IMG/VR virus record: IMGVR_UViG_3300017763_000021
Span: 1 to 57,463 of that record
From: a virus
DNA length: 57,463 nucleotides
Direction: 5' to 3' (one strand)
Shown: piece after piece, positions 33,064 to 41,808 of the stretch
Position numbering within the stretch: position 1 is the stretch's first letter
Layout of the letters: each line of letters starts with the position of its first letter
Position numbers and translations under genes: made by a program
The notes under the pieces: model-generated
Told to the model about the DNA's origin: nothing
The model's input: only the letters and a program-made list of their open reading frames with translations
Database searches by the model: none

Positions 33064-33564
33064 TTAAAGAGAGCGCTTAGCGTTCTTTTTAGCCAACTTA
33101 AGAAACTCCTCTCGTTCTGCGAGCAGGAGTTTTTTGCATTCCTTACGAAACTCAATAGAAGATTTAAGTATACGACTATCTACCATTGGTGCATCGAGTA
33201 CTTCATAATATTCTGGATGAACAAAGTTTTCCAAATCAAAGTTCATAAATTTAGACTTAATTGGTTTTAGGCTTATTGCACAGATCCAGTCCACTGTATT
33301 ATACGATAAATGTAATGTCTCGATATCGACGACCTCGTTAGTGCTATGATCCCAATATAATTTTAAACTACTGGCAGATCTATTGGTAGTTTTTTCCATT
33401 CTTAAAATACATCCTATGAATTGATCATCTTTAGCCCATTTCTTAATGTGCCTGTGTTCTATTAAGAATTTGCGATGATGTTTCTTAAGACAGCTCAATA
33501 TAATCCCGTATCTATTTCTAGGGTTTGGTCCATTGGTTCTTACTATTTTAAGTGGTATTGCCAT
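33064..33564 (-). CDS. Hypothetical protein on the opposite strand, 166 aa
   Basis: The only convincing - strand gene in the window. The protein begins MAIPLKIVRTNGPNPRNRYG, is basic (many Lys/Arg/His), has a central beta-rich part (DQFIGCILRMEK, SLKLYWDHST) and a charged helical C-terminus (EFRKECKKLLLAEREEFLKLAKKNAKRSL). It is convergent with the long late gene and divergent from gp44. No family recognised; composition would suit nucleic-acid binding. Its expression timing must be independent of the + strand late genes. Confidence 0.8.
   Translation of the reverse strand: MAIPLKIVRTNGPNPRNRYGIILSCLKKHHRKFLIEHRHIKKWAKDDQFIGCILRMEKTTNRSASSLKLYWDHSTNEVVDIETLHLSYNTVDWICAISLKPIKSKFMNFDLENFVHPEYYEVLDAPMVDSRILKSSIEFRKECKKLLLAEREEFLKLAKKNAKRSL
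33066..33090 (+). terminator. Bidirectional terminator between convergent genes
   Basis: Stem GAGCGC (33071-33076) / GCGTTC (33080-33085) with a TTA loop, extended by A-T/G-T pairs into a T-run on the + strand (33086-33090) and an A-run on the other side. It lies inside the 3' end of the - strand gene. Confidence 0.7.
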
Positions 33565-33580
33565 ATATTATATTTATCTT

Positions 33581-33610
33581 TGAAACTTTAACGCACTTAG
33601 AGCGTATAAT
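33581..33610 (+). promoter_or_regulatory. Middle-type promoter of gp44 (TGAAAC-N18-TATAAT)
   Basis: TGAAAC 33581-33586, TATAAT 33605-33610 with an 18-base spacer; ATG 18 bases after. It lies in the 63-base gap between divergent genes. Confidence 0.6.
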
Positions 33611-33627
33611 TACCAAAACACAGATAT

Positions 33628-34584
33628 ATGCAATCAATAAATCAACTCTTCACAGAGAAGTATCGTCCAAAAAACTTAGATGATTTGATCTTACCAGATC
33701 GAGTAATGGCAAAATTCAAAGATGGATTAGTCCAAAACATGTTATTGTCAGGTTCTCCTGGAACTGGTAAAACATCATGTGCAAAGGCAATTGTAAATCA
33801 ATTTGAATTACCGTACCTTTATATAAATGCATCTACAGATACTTCAGTTGATGTTATTCGTACCAGAATTACAGATTTTTGTTCAACTGTTTCTATTATG
33901 GATAAGCCTGGAATGTTTAAGGTAGTAATACTCGATGAGGTTGATGGTGTATCAGATCAATTCTTTAAAGCATTGCGTGCTACAATGGAAACATTTGCAT
34001 CTAATTCTAGATTTATTGCTACATGTAATTACATTAATAAACTTCCGGATCCTATCTTATCAAGATTTGAAGTTATTAATTTTGATTTTGACAAAGAAGA
34101 AGAATCTGAATTAACTAAGAAATATATTAAAAGAGTTTATCAGATATGTGGAAATGAAGATATGACAATTGAAAAACCAGCATTGGTAGAATTTGTTAGA
34201 CGTAATTTTCCAGATTTAAGAACTACGCTTAATAAATTACAAGGATATAAAACTCAAGGTACTTCTAATATTACAGTAGAAGATGTTAAGAAGTTTAATT
34301 CTGTTTATAAAGATGTATTTGAGCTTGTATTTAATGAGACTGATCCTGCTAAAAATTACCAATTACTTGTTAGTAATTATGGAAATAAAGTAGATGATGT
34401 TTTACAAACATTAGGTGAAGAATTTGTTGAATATATACAACAAGAGAAATTACAACATGTTAAACACATTCCTCAAATTATCATTACGGTTGCTAAACAT
34501 CAAGCACAAAGAGTACATGTTATTGATCCAGTGATTACAATGTTAAGTTGTGTATATGAAATACAATCTATTGTTAACTCTTAA
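33628..34584 (+). CDS. 44: Clamp loader large subunit (gp44-like, RFC/AAA+)
   Basis: 318 residues (T4 gp44: 319). EKYRPKNLDDLILP at the N-terminus, Walker A GSPGTGKTS (42-50), Walker B VVILDEVDG, sensor 1 RFIATCNY and the SRC-like PILSRFE. It opens and loads the gp45 clamp with gp62. Confidence 0.95.
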   Translation: MQSINQLFTEKYRPKNLDDLILPDRVMAKFKDGLVQNMLLSGSPGTGKTSCAKAIVNQFELPYLYINASTDTSVDVIRTRITDFCSTVSIMDKPGMFKVVILDEVDGVSDQFFKALRATMETFASNSRFIATCNYINKLPDPILSRFEVINFDFDKEEESELTKKYIKRVYQICGNEDMTIEKPALVEFVRRNFPDLRTTLNKLQGYKTQGTSNITVEDVKKFNSVYKDVFELVFNETDPAKNYQLLVSNYGNKVDDVLQTLGEEFVEYIQQEKLQHVKHIPQIIITVAKHQAQRVHVIDPVITMLSCVYEIQSIVNS

Positions 34585-34601
34585 AAATAAGTTAGTATAA
34601 A

Positions 34602-34631
34602 TTTTTTATTGTCATTTATTTTTAGTATATT
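34602..34631 (+). promoter_or_regulatory. Early-type promoter of rnh (TTTTTTATTGTC-N12-TATATT)
   Basis: TTTTTT 34602-34607, ATTGTC 34608-34613, 12 bases, TATATT 34626-34631, matching 54277-54306. It rules out the longer TTG start at 34609, which would be inside the promoter. Confidence 0.55.
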
Positions 34632-34656
34632 GGCAGTAGATAAAAGAAATAAAGAT

Positions 34657-35928
34657 ATGAAAGTGGGAAAACACACATTATTGATTGACGGTAACTATTT
34701 TGTATTTAGTAGATTATTTGTTCTACCTAAACCAAAGAATGGCGAACAGCTATTAGGTGATGATAAGCAAAAATCTCAATTTATGCGAAAATTGGCCATT
34801 GACTTTGCATCAGAGATGCGTAAGTTAAAAATGTTCGTAGATGACGTTGTATTAACAGTTGATTCTAAATCATGGCGTAAGGATTTATATCCCGAGGCAG
34901 ATTACAAAGGCACTAGAAAACAAAGTTCATCCGTAGATTGGACTGCAGTTTATGGAGTATATGAAGAATTCCAAAAAATTGTTGCCAAAAAAGGTGTTAC
35001 TGTACATCAAATACAAGGTGCAGAAGCAGATGATGTTATCTTCGGATGGTCTACAATGCTTAACGCGCGTGGTAAATCATGTATTGTGTGGTCTGGTGAT
35101 AAAGATCTTATTCAGTTAGTTAACTATTCTAACACTAATGATGCACATACATTATGGTACTACAATACTAGAAAACAGTTATATGCATACAAAGGATTTG
35201 AACAAGACATGGCAACTTCGGCTGCTGCAGATTTATCTACAGATGATATGCTATTTAATATGGGTGGACAAACTATGTTAAGGGATAATTATCAAGGTGA
35301 CATTGTGGGTTGGATTAATGCTAATAAAATTTCTATTGAAGAAATAGACTGCGACGAGTTTATTCTCAAGAAAATTCTTACTGGAGATAAGTCAGATAAT
35401 ATTCCAGCATGTGTTACTTGGCAAAAAGAAATGAAGACTGGTAAGATGCGTAATTACTCATTAACTATGAAACATGCAGATACCATATATGATCAGTTTC
35501 TTAAAGAATACGATAACTTTATCATAGATCACCTGTTCTCTTCTGAATACAAAGATAAGTTATCTGATATAATCTATCGCGTAGTAGGACATAGCTCACC
35601 CACGCTCATCAAAGTAGCTCTGTCAACTAACATTGCTTTAATGCTTTTACATAATAAAACTATTCCAGATGCAATTCAACGTGCTATTTACGATTCTATC
35701 GAAAAGGATTGGGAAGGTGCTATAGATAATAAAGATTCTATTATGGAAATGGATAAAATACTAGAAGGTACACATTGGTTAGATAAGTCAAGTGGATTTG
35801 GGCCAGATGCGTTTGCAGGTATAGATATACCTAAAGAAAATACACCTACAAAGAAAAAGCCTATGAAATTAGTAGGTAAAAAAACTAAAAAGACAATATC
35901 AAAGGATCCAACTAAAAAATTATTTTAA
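34657..35928 (+). CDS. rnh: RNase H / 5'-3' exonuclease (T4 rnh, FEN/PIN-like)
   Basis: 423 residues (T4 RNase H: 305). Acidic metal-binding motifs: LLIDGNYF (D11), VLTVDSKSW...YKGTRK, AEADDVIFGW, SGDKDLIQL and LTGDKSDNIP. It removes RNA primers and flaps. A long Lys-rich C-terminal extension ends TKKLF, possibly a clamp-binding tail. Start chosen at 34657 because a promoter lies just upstream. Confidence 0.9.
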   Translation: MKVGKHTLLIDGNYFVFSRLFVLPKPKNGEQLLGDDKQKSQFMRKLAIDFASEMRKLKMFVDDVVLTVDSKSWRKDLYPEADYKGTRKQSSSVDWTAVYGVYEEFQKIVAKKGVTVHQIQGAEADDVIFGWSTMLNARGKSCIVWSGDKDLIQLVNYSNTNDAHTLWYYNTRKQLYAYKGFEQDMATSAAADLSTDDMLFNMGGQTMLRDNYQGDIVGWINANKISIEEIDCDEFILKKILTGDKSDNIPACVTWQKEMKTGKMRNYSLTMKHADTIYDQFLKEYDNFIIDHLFSSEYKDKLSDIIYRVVGHSSPTLIKVALSTNIALMLLHNKTIPDAIQRAIYDSIEKDWEGAIDNKDSIMEMDKILEGTHWLDKSSGFGPDAFAGIDIPKENTPTKKKPMKLVGKKTKKTISKDPTKKLF

Positions 35929-35929
35929 T

Positions 35930-36091
35930 ATGACGCTGACAGATTATATTCAAATAGAAGAAATATTAGCAGAAGCCAATGCGCATGGTATAAAGTTAGA
36001 GGTTATGGCTCTAGCTGATAAAATAGAGGCATTACATGATATGTCAAAAGTAGATGCACATCAACATGCATTTAACACTCTTATAAGGTAA
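35930..36091 (+). CDS. Small helical protein, 53 aa
   Basis: MTLTDYIQIEEILAEANAHG and so on to FNTLIR: two amphipathic helices, His-rich near the end (DAHQHAF). Its ATG follows the rnh stop by one base, so co-translation is likely. Not recognised. Confidence 0.65.
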   Translation: MTLTDYIQIEEILAEANAHGIKLEVMALADKIEALHDMSKVDAHQHAFNTLIR

Positions 36092-36116
36092 ACTTTCTTA
36101 CCTAACAACATATAAT
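36088..36116 (+). promoter_or_regulatory. Possible middle-type promoter (GTAAAC-N17-TATAAT)
   Basis: Spacing is exactly 17, but TATAAT (36111-36116) ends only 4 bases before the ATG at 36121. Use would give a nearly leaderless message, or translation from the second Met at 36160. Confidence 0.35.
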
Positions 36117-36120
36117 AAAT

Positions 36121-36552
36121 ATGCTAGACGAAACTAAATTATTCGACTTCGTGAAAATAATGTTTACGAAGAAGAATCAATACGAAAAAATAAAGAATCA
36201 CAACAAGAAGCGCCATCATTTTATGATCAATAGATTTATGGCCATTAAATATCCAGCTAACGCTCAGATGTTTAATATTAACGGTATTAGCGGCGCAAGT
36301 GTTGTAGAATCATGGGCAATGGTAGCTCAGCGATTTAAATCAGTACCTGGGTGGTTTTACACCAAAACAAAAAAATCTGCTGCAAAAAATAAAGCAGATA
36401 AATATATTCCAACAGAGCAAGCTGTTCAAATCTATCTCACTAAGAATGAAATAGGTATGCGAGATTTTAATGATCTTAAACTATTCGCAAAAGAAGATCT
36501 TTATTCTGATTTGAAAAAAATAGAAACCCAGGTCGATGTCTACAGGAAATAG
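36121..36552 (+). CDS. Possible clamp loader small subunit (gp62 counterpart)
   Basis: 143 residues, basic. FVKIMFTKKNQYEKI...KRHHFMINRFMAIKYPANAQMFN then PGWFYTKTKKS and MRDFNDLK. The MINRF...YP...A..FN pattern resembles gp62-like small subunits of marine T4-like phages as I recall them, and gp44 lies 1.5 kb upstream. Weak call; otherwise hypothetical. The 3' end overlaps the next gene by 17 bases. Confidence 0.5.
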   Translation: MLDETKLFDFVKIMFTKKNQYEKIKNHNKKRHHFMINRFMAIKYPANAQMFNINGISGASVVESWAMVAQRFKSVPGWFYTKTKKSAAKNKADKYIPTEQAVQIYLTKNEIGMRDFNDLKLFAKEDLYSDLKKIETQVDVYRK

Positions 36553-37186
36553 AGATACATTTTCAGAAGTTATAGATATTACTTTACATAAGTATAATTC
36601 TATTGATTTAAGGTTGTGGGGAATAATCACTAGATTTTCTACCACAAAAACACTAAATGAATCAGAAGTACTTATTGATGTTAATGATCTTAAGAGAATT
36701 GTATATGCTTCTTTTAAATCTGAAATTTCAAGATTTAAAGCTATCAGTGATGTTGCGATACATAAAGAAGCTACGTCAATATACTTTATAAATCAAATTT
36801 TTGACACCATGACCAATTTAAGATGGGTCAAATTTACTCTTAATAAAAACTCGAGCTATAGTAGAATTATTAATGTAGATCAAATTAAAACTATCAAATA
36901 TAGTACTAAGACATTGAGAGGTAGCATCAGATTATTTGATATATTTAATGAACATGAAACTGAAGTAGCTAGTATGCTCTTAAAAAGGGCTAAACTAATG
37001 GGAGAAGAAGAACACTTCACAGTTATTAGAATTAGAAAGTTTTTATCAGTACTAGATCTATTCTTATCTGAAAATAATACAACTGAGGTTTTTAATATAA
37101 TTAATGCAATTATTCAAAGGGTAGAGGTATATGAATCTGATAATCCAGAGATGCTTTTAATCACTGATAAAAAATCAGATATATAA
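36536..37186 (+). CDS. Hypothetical protein, 216 aa
   Basis: Not recognised. Alternating helices and strands (IDLRLWGIITRFS, SIYFINQIFDTM, HFTVIRIRKFLSVLDLFL). Overlap with the previous gene suggests co-expression with replication genes, but it directly precedes the neck gene. The next late promoter lies within its last codons. Confidence 0.7.
   Translation: MSTGNRDTFSEVIDITLHKYNSIDLRLWGIITRFSTTKTLNESEVLIDVNDLKRIVYASFKSEISRFKAISDVAIHKEATSIYFINQIFDTMTNLRWVKFTLNKNSSYSRIINVDQIKTIKYSTKTLRGSIRLFDIFNEHETEVASMLLKRAKLMGEEEHFTVIRIRKFLSVLDLFLSENNTTEVFNIINAIIQRVEVYESDNPEMLLITDKKSDI
37178..37186 (+). promoter_or_regulatory. Late-type promoter (GATATATAA) inside the end of the upstream gene
   Basis: Perfect consensus formed by the codons for Asp-Ile-stop of the previous gene; 30 bases before ATG 37217. 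Confidence 0.55.
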
Positions 37187-37216
37187 ATAAAAATAAGTCG
37201 TAGACTCTAACCGTTA

Positions 37217-39178
37217 ATGGTAACTAATTTTACAGCAAATCAAATAGGTGATTATATGTTCGCCAAGCTCGTAGATCCTTACGAGAGTATTACAAATGTC
37301 ACTGGATGGAATGTAACCGCTGGTGTTACAACTCCAAATACAGCCGGGCTACTTGCTATGGATTTAGGTCAAAATACTATTACAGGTATTAATACAAACT
37401 TAGATTTAGTAGCTGGAGAAAAGATTCTTATTTCTAATTACACAGTAACTGTTGACGCATTACTTAGTCCAACTCAATTTACTATTATAGAAGGTGCACC
37501 TATAACATCAACAGGTATTACATTTTATAAAAAACCAGATGCTAATAATCACTTCGACTATTCATATAGATGGTCTCAGAATGGCTCTAGTACAGATGGT
37601 GGCCAAATGTCCCCAGCTAGACCACTTAACATGGCAACTGGACCTAATGATTTACTAGGTCAAACTTTTGATGCTTCTAAACCCCTTTGGTTAGATGTTA
37701 AGGCTGAGGTTAATAGATTAGGAGATTACAATACAATAACTTTATTGAGCGTTACCTTTGAATTACTTTCTGAAAATGGAGTAATTGAAAGTTGTCCACA
37801 ATTTTGTGGAGATTGTACTGATCCTTGGTCTATGAGTGGGTGTGCTAACATAGTTATAGATTGTGAAGACGGTCTATATGATCCTTATAATTTACAGAGA
37901 CCTGTAGATACTTATAGAGATTTAAGTGAATTGTCTTCAGAGATGTGGGGACATCCTGTAAAATATTTTAGAGTAGAACCAGATAAAAGATCAAGCGATG
38001 TTGTATTAATGGAATATTCATTATACAATGTAACAGATTCTTCGGATTTAAAGATAATGGTACCTGATAATGCAATGCCAACACAAGAATTTCAATATGA
38101 TATTTTTGGAATGGGATTTGAAGATTTTGAAGTACACCTTACACAAGGTCAATTTAAAACAGCGTTTGGTTTAGGCCCTAGTCCAAGATCCAGAGATTAC
38201 TTATATTTCCCTTTAATGAATAGAATGTACGAAGTACGATCGGTTTCATTTGCAGATGAATTCAATATGGATATGACATATTGGAGATTAATGTTAACTA
38301 AATATGAAGAAAGAACAAGTAACATACATACTGATACTGCAATTGAACAACAAGTTGATGATCTGGTTACAGGAATTGAAGAAGTATTTGGAGAAGAAAT
38401 ACAGGCAGAGCAAGATAAAGTAACAAAACCTCAACAATATAAAACAATATTTAGTGAAGTTAATGACGGTACTAGATATAAGATTCACAATGATTTAAAA
38501 ATCAAAGACACTGAAATTAGAAATCAATGGACTATGGTTTCTAAAAACTGTTATGATATGTCGAGTATTAAAGATATTGGTGTTGAAGCATTACAGTATG
38601 TAAGAAAATCTGAATTATCTTCAACTAAGAATATGGCAATGACCCTTTGGTTTAGGCCTACTACAAGCGCATTTAGTCCAACCAAACCTAAACTAAATTT
38701 AGTTAAAGGTAAAACAGGTTCTAAAGGTTTAAATATTGAAACTACCAAATCTGCAATTACATTAAATATAAATGACGATACACATACATTTAACTATGCA
38801 TCAGATTTAGAAATCGGAACATGGTATGGTGTAGTTATTAATCTAAGTAATACATATAGCACATTAAGTGCAGACGTTTATAGATTAGATCCAATGAGTA
38901 ACTGGCAGAATGGTCAAACAGTACAGCAGACTTTAGCGTCTGTATTATCTGAGAAAGTAAATAACATTACACCATATGGTTGGACAACTACAGATAAATG
39001 GGCACTAATGCCAGGTAAACATGAAATAACAAATATTAGATTGTTTAATAAAGTTATTGGAGATGAGCAACATATTAATCTTTTACAACAATATGTAGTT
39101 AGAGATAATCAATATGCGCATATCATTGATAACGCAATACCTTCTATCCAACTAAGACGCTACAATCAAGCTAGATAA
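37217..39178 (+). CDS. Neck/structural protein (possibly gp14-like) with a LamG-like C-terminal domain
   Basis: 653 residues. The region near 320-365 (RDYLYFPLMNRMYEVRSVSFAD...MTYWRLMLTKYEE) resembles the neck-protein pattern of T4-like phages (D.IYFPL....FEI....Y.L.C..FEY). Residues ~470-625 (AMTLWFRPT, KGLNIETTKSAITLNIN, GTWYGVVINLS, HEITNIRLFNK) have the strand order of a concanavalin A/LamG carbohydrate-binding fold. There is a Cys cluster (CPQFCGDCTDPWSMSGC) near 195-211. Position just before the terminase genes fits T4 order 13-14-(15)-16-17. Confidence 0.6.
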   Translation: MVTNFTANQIGDYMFAKLVDPYESITNVTGWNVTAGVTTPNTAGLLAMDLGQNTITGINTNLDLVAGEKILISNYTVTVDALLSPTQFTIIEGAPITSTGITFYKKPDANNHFDYSYRWSQNGSSTDGGQMSPARPLNMATGPNDLLGQTFDASKPLWLDVKAEVNRLGDYNTITLLSVTFELLSENGVIESCPQFCGDCTDPWSMSGCANIVIDCEDGLYDPYNLQRPVDTYRDLSELSSEMWGHPVKYFRVEPDKRSSDVVLMEYSLYNVTDSSDLKIMVPDNAMPTQEFQYDIFGMGFEDFEVHLTQGQFKTAFGLGPSPRSRDYLYFPLMNRMYEVRSVSFADEFNMDMTYWRLMLTKYEERTSNIHTDTAIEQQVDDLVTGIEEVFGEEIQAEQDKVTKPQQYKTIFSEVNDGTRYKIHNDLKIKDTEIRNQWTMVSKNCYDMSSIKDIGVEALQYVRKSELSSTKNMAMTLWFRPTTSAFSPTKPKLNLVKGKTGSKGLNIETTKSAITLNINDDTHTFNYASDLEIGTWYGVVINLSNTYSTLSADVYRLDPMSNWQNGQTVQQTLASVLSEKVNNITPYGWTTTDKWALMPGKHEITNIRLFNKVIGDEQHINLLQQYVVRDNQYAHIIDNAIPSIQLRRYNQAR

Positions 39179-39182
39179 ATTA

Positions 39183-39209
39183 GTAACAAATATTTACTAA
39201 ATTTGTTAC
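39183..39209 (+). terminator. Inverted repeat after the neck gene (possible weak terminator)
   Basis: Perfect 9-bp arms GTAACAAAT (39183-39191) and ATTTGTTAC (39201-39209) with a 9-base loop. It is AT-rich and lacks a proper T-run, so it could equally be an mRNA 3'-end stabiliser or a protein-binding site. Confidence 0.45.
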
Positions 39210-39221
39210 AAGTATTTTCTA

Positions 39222-39230
39222 GATATATAG
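39222..39230 (+). promoter_or_regulatory. Late-type promoter of the terminase genes (GATATATAG)
   Basis: The last base of the element is 16 bases before ATG 39247. Confidence 0.55.
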
Positions 39231-39246
39231 ATTATAATATAATAAT

Positions 39247-39915
39247 ATGAGCGAAGACAAAAAGAAAAGCATTTCAGATCAAGCTGATGAAATCAGAAAA
39301 GAATTAGATGCTTTAATAGGTGAAAATCAAATGGATGTAGAGACAGATCCAACCGATTTACCAATGATACAGAGAGAAACCAGCTTGGCTCCTGTAAATT
39401 ATACAGAATTAAAATCCTCATCTGCAAAAAAAGCTAAGAAGACTATAGAAAGTCTTATGAAGTTTTATCTAGACGCAGATATTATAGAAAAAGATGATTA
39501 CATCAAAGCTAAGAAAGCTATGGATGAAATGACAATGTCATCTTTAATATATCAATTACAAGCAGGTGAAAGAGCGCTTACTACTTTATTAGAAACAATA
39601 GAAGGTGGAGAATTAGCTCCCAGGATGTTTGAAGTTTTAGCTACTTTACAAAAATCAATGCTAGATATTATTAAGTCACAAACAATGTATTTAATGGCAG
39701 CAGAAGAATCCACGAAGAGAATAGCTAGAGACATTGAGATATACAGAAAAAGAGATGATATTACAGAAATTGAATCATCTGGTGGAGATGTATCAGATAG
39801 AAATGTACAAAGAGGTACTAAAGATTTAATGGCAGCAATTCAAGCAGGTATAAATAATCAAGATAATCAAGAAGATATAGAAGACGTCGATATAGAAGAG
39901 TCTACTGAAGAATAA
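39247..39915 (+). CDS. 16: Terminase small subunit (gp16-like)
   Basis: 222 residues (T4 gp16: 164). Acidic, helical, with the central helices EIRKELDALIGE, YIKAKKAMDEMTMSSLIYQLQAGERAL, and ATLQKSMLDIIKSQTMYLM matching the coiled-coil core of T4-like small terminases. Located directly before gp17. It recognises DNA and stimulates packaging. Confidence 0.8.
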   Translation: MSEDKKKSISDQADEIRKELDALIGENQMDVETDPTDLPMIQRETSLAPVNYTELKSSSAKKAKKTIESLMKFYLDADIIEKDDYIKAKKAMDEMTMSSLIYQLQAGERALTTLLETIEGGELAPRMFEVLATLQKSMLDIIKSQTMYLMAAEESTKRIARDIEIYRKRDDITEIESSGGDVSDRNVQRGTKDLMAAIQAGINNQDNQEDIEDVDIEESTEE

Positions 39916-39917
39916 CA

Positions 39918-41750
39918 ATGAGCGACTACGTAGGAGATAATAAATGGATCCCAAAGGAAGATACAGCACAAGCTGCTTCCGAAAGAATTGTTTGGTCTAC
40001 TAAACAAGTAGATGATCTTATGCTTGCACTTGACCAAGGTTATAGACCAAAGGTTGCAATGCCTTTTTATGAAGGTAAACAATTTTTACGTAAAGGTAAT
40101 ATTGTATTTGAATATACTGACGAAGAAATAGGAGAATTGGCCAGATGTGCTCAAGACATTGTCTATTTTGCAGAAAAGTATGCGGTAGTAATGACGGATG
40201 AAGGTATTCAACAAGTTAAGCTTAGGGAATATCAAAAGAAAATGCTTAGAAATTTTCAAGACGAAAGATTTAATATTGTTCTTGCTGCCCGACAAATGGG
40301 TAAAACAGTAACTGCAAGTATTTTTAATGCATGGTATGTTACTTTCAATACAGATAAGAACACACTGCTTCTTGCTAATAAATCAGATTCAACTAAAGAA
40401 ATTATCGATAAGGCTAAAATTGTAGTTGAAAACCTACCATTCTTTATGAAACCAGGTATTATTAAATATGACGTGATGAACGTTAGATGTGATAATGGTT
40501 GTCGTCTTATAGGTCAATCAACTACTGCAAAATCAGGTATTGGATTTACAATTCATAATTTATATCTTGATGAGTTTGCACACATTCATCCCTCTATCGC
40601 AGATGCATTTTACGAGAACGTATATCCTACGTTATCCTCGTCTAAAGTCTCAAGAATTACTATTACTTCTACACCAAACGGGTTTAATAAATTTTATAAT
40701 ATTTACGCTGCGGCTGAAAGAGGAGATAATGAATATAATGCAATGCGTGTCGATTGGTGGGAACACCCAGACAGAGATGATGCATGGTATGAAAGAGAAT
40801 TAGCAAACCTTGGTACAATTGAAGCATTTAATAAACAATATGGAAATGAATTTGTTTCGTCTTCAAACCTTTTATTAGATCCAGTAGATATGAAGAAAAT
40901 GAGAAAGCGTATGAAAAAATATGTTTCTCATGAAATAGATGAATTTGATTATATTAGCATAGACGTAAAAGACACTTTATCCTGGGACCCAGATTTTGAC
41001 ATAGAGACATGTAAAGATACTGAAAACTTTTGGTTATTCTCAGTAGATATTGCAGAAGGTAATGGTGGTGATTATTCAGTAATTAATATTTTTAAACTAG
41101 ATCACATGAATCCTCAAGAAATTGAGAATGTAACAAATCCAGGTGCAATGTATGATTTCTTTAAATTTAATCAAGTTGCAGTTTTTAGATCAAATGAACA
41201 TGTCATAGAAGATTTCGCAAAGGTTTTATATACACTATCAGTTGATGTGTTTAATGCAGAGAATGTTAAAATGGTAGTAGAGTATAATACATACGGTACT
41301 ATTCTATTTCAATACTTAGGAACTGTATTCCCACAAAGAAATGATTTTGATGAAGAAATGATAGTTAGATTTAAACATAGGCATGATAGTAAAACATTAA
41401 AACCAGGAATAAAATTAAAAACAGATAATAAAGCAGTATTCTGTCAGAATTTTGCAAAATTATACAAGATAAATAGATTAGATTTGACAGATGAATCGAC
41501 AATAGTAGAAGCCAGTTTATTTGGTACATTAAGAAACGGAAGTTACGGAGCTCAAATGGGAAATGATGATACAATCATGACAGCTATTACCGCTACTGAA
41601 TTTTTTAACACAACAGACTATGCAGATTACGTTGAAGAGTTATTAGATGTCATCGACCCAGATGTCCACGACGCAATGGAAAGGATCTTATTCAAAGATA
41701 CCACAGAGCAAGGGGATTTACAGTTTGACATTTATGATCTGCTTAAATAA
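39918..41750 (+). CDS. 17: Terminase large subunit (gp17-like)
   Basis: 610 residues, exactly the T4 length. Q-motif KLREYQKKML (Q106), Walker A AARQMGKT (123-130), Walker B NLYLDEFAHI, coupling motif ITSTPNG, and the nuclease start FSVDIAEGNGGDYSV. It is the ATP-driven packaging motor and headful nuclease. Confidence 0.96.
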   Translation: MSDYVGDNKWIPKEDTAQAASERIVWSTKQVDDLMLALDQGYRPKVAMPFYEGKQFLRKGNIVFEYTDEEIGELARCAQDIVYFAEKYAVVMTDEGIQQVKLREYQKKMLRNFQDERFNIVLAARQMGKTVTASIFNAWYVTFNTDKNTLLLANKSDSTKEIIDKAKIVVENLPFFMKPGIIKYDVMNVRCDNGCRLIGQSTTAKSGIGFTIHNLYLDEFAHIHPSIADAFYENVYPTLSSSKVSRITITSTPNGFNKFYNIYAAAERGDNEYNAMRVDWWEHPDRDDAWYERELANLGTIEAFNKQYGNEFVSSSNLLLDPVDMKKMRKRMKKYVSHEIDEFDYISIDVKDTLSWDPDFDIETCKDTENFWLFSVDIAEGNGGDYSVINIFKLDHMNPQEIENVTNPGAMYDFFKFNQVAVFRSNEHVIEDFAKVLYTLSVDVFNAENVKMVVEYNTYGTILFQYLGTVFPQRNDFDEEMIVRFKHRHDSKTLKPGIKLKTDNKAVFCQNFAKLYKINRLDLTDESTIVEASLFGTLRNGSYGAQMGNDDTIMTAITATEFFNTTDYADYVEELLDVIDPDVHDAMERILFKDTTEQGDLQFDIYDLLK

Positions 41751-41768
41751 ATTTACTAAACGGAAACG

Positions 41769-41777
41769 GATATATAA
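41769..41777 (+). promoter_or_regulatory. Late-type promoter of the sheath gene (GATATATAA)
   Basis: Perfect consensus, with its last base 31 bases before ATG 41809. Confidence 0.6.
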
Positions 41778-41808
41778 TAAAAGAACAAAAAAATAAACTA
41801 GAAAAATT

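Noticed and set aside
34609-34656. TTG start extending RNase H by 16 residues
   Set aside because: The region contains the conserved promoter box and -10; the family start is at MKVGKHTLLIDGN.
39183-39209. Perfect inverted repeat as an attachment or recombination site
   Set aside because: It is a single AT-rich hairpin right after a stop codon with no direct repeat or integrase gene nearby.
40540-40803. 87-aa + strand frame inside the large terminase gene
   Set aside because: Out-of-frame shadow; the terminase Walker B and coupling motifs run through this region in the other frame.
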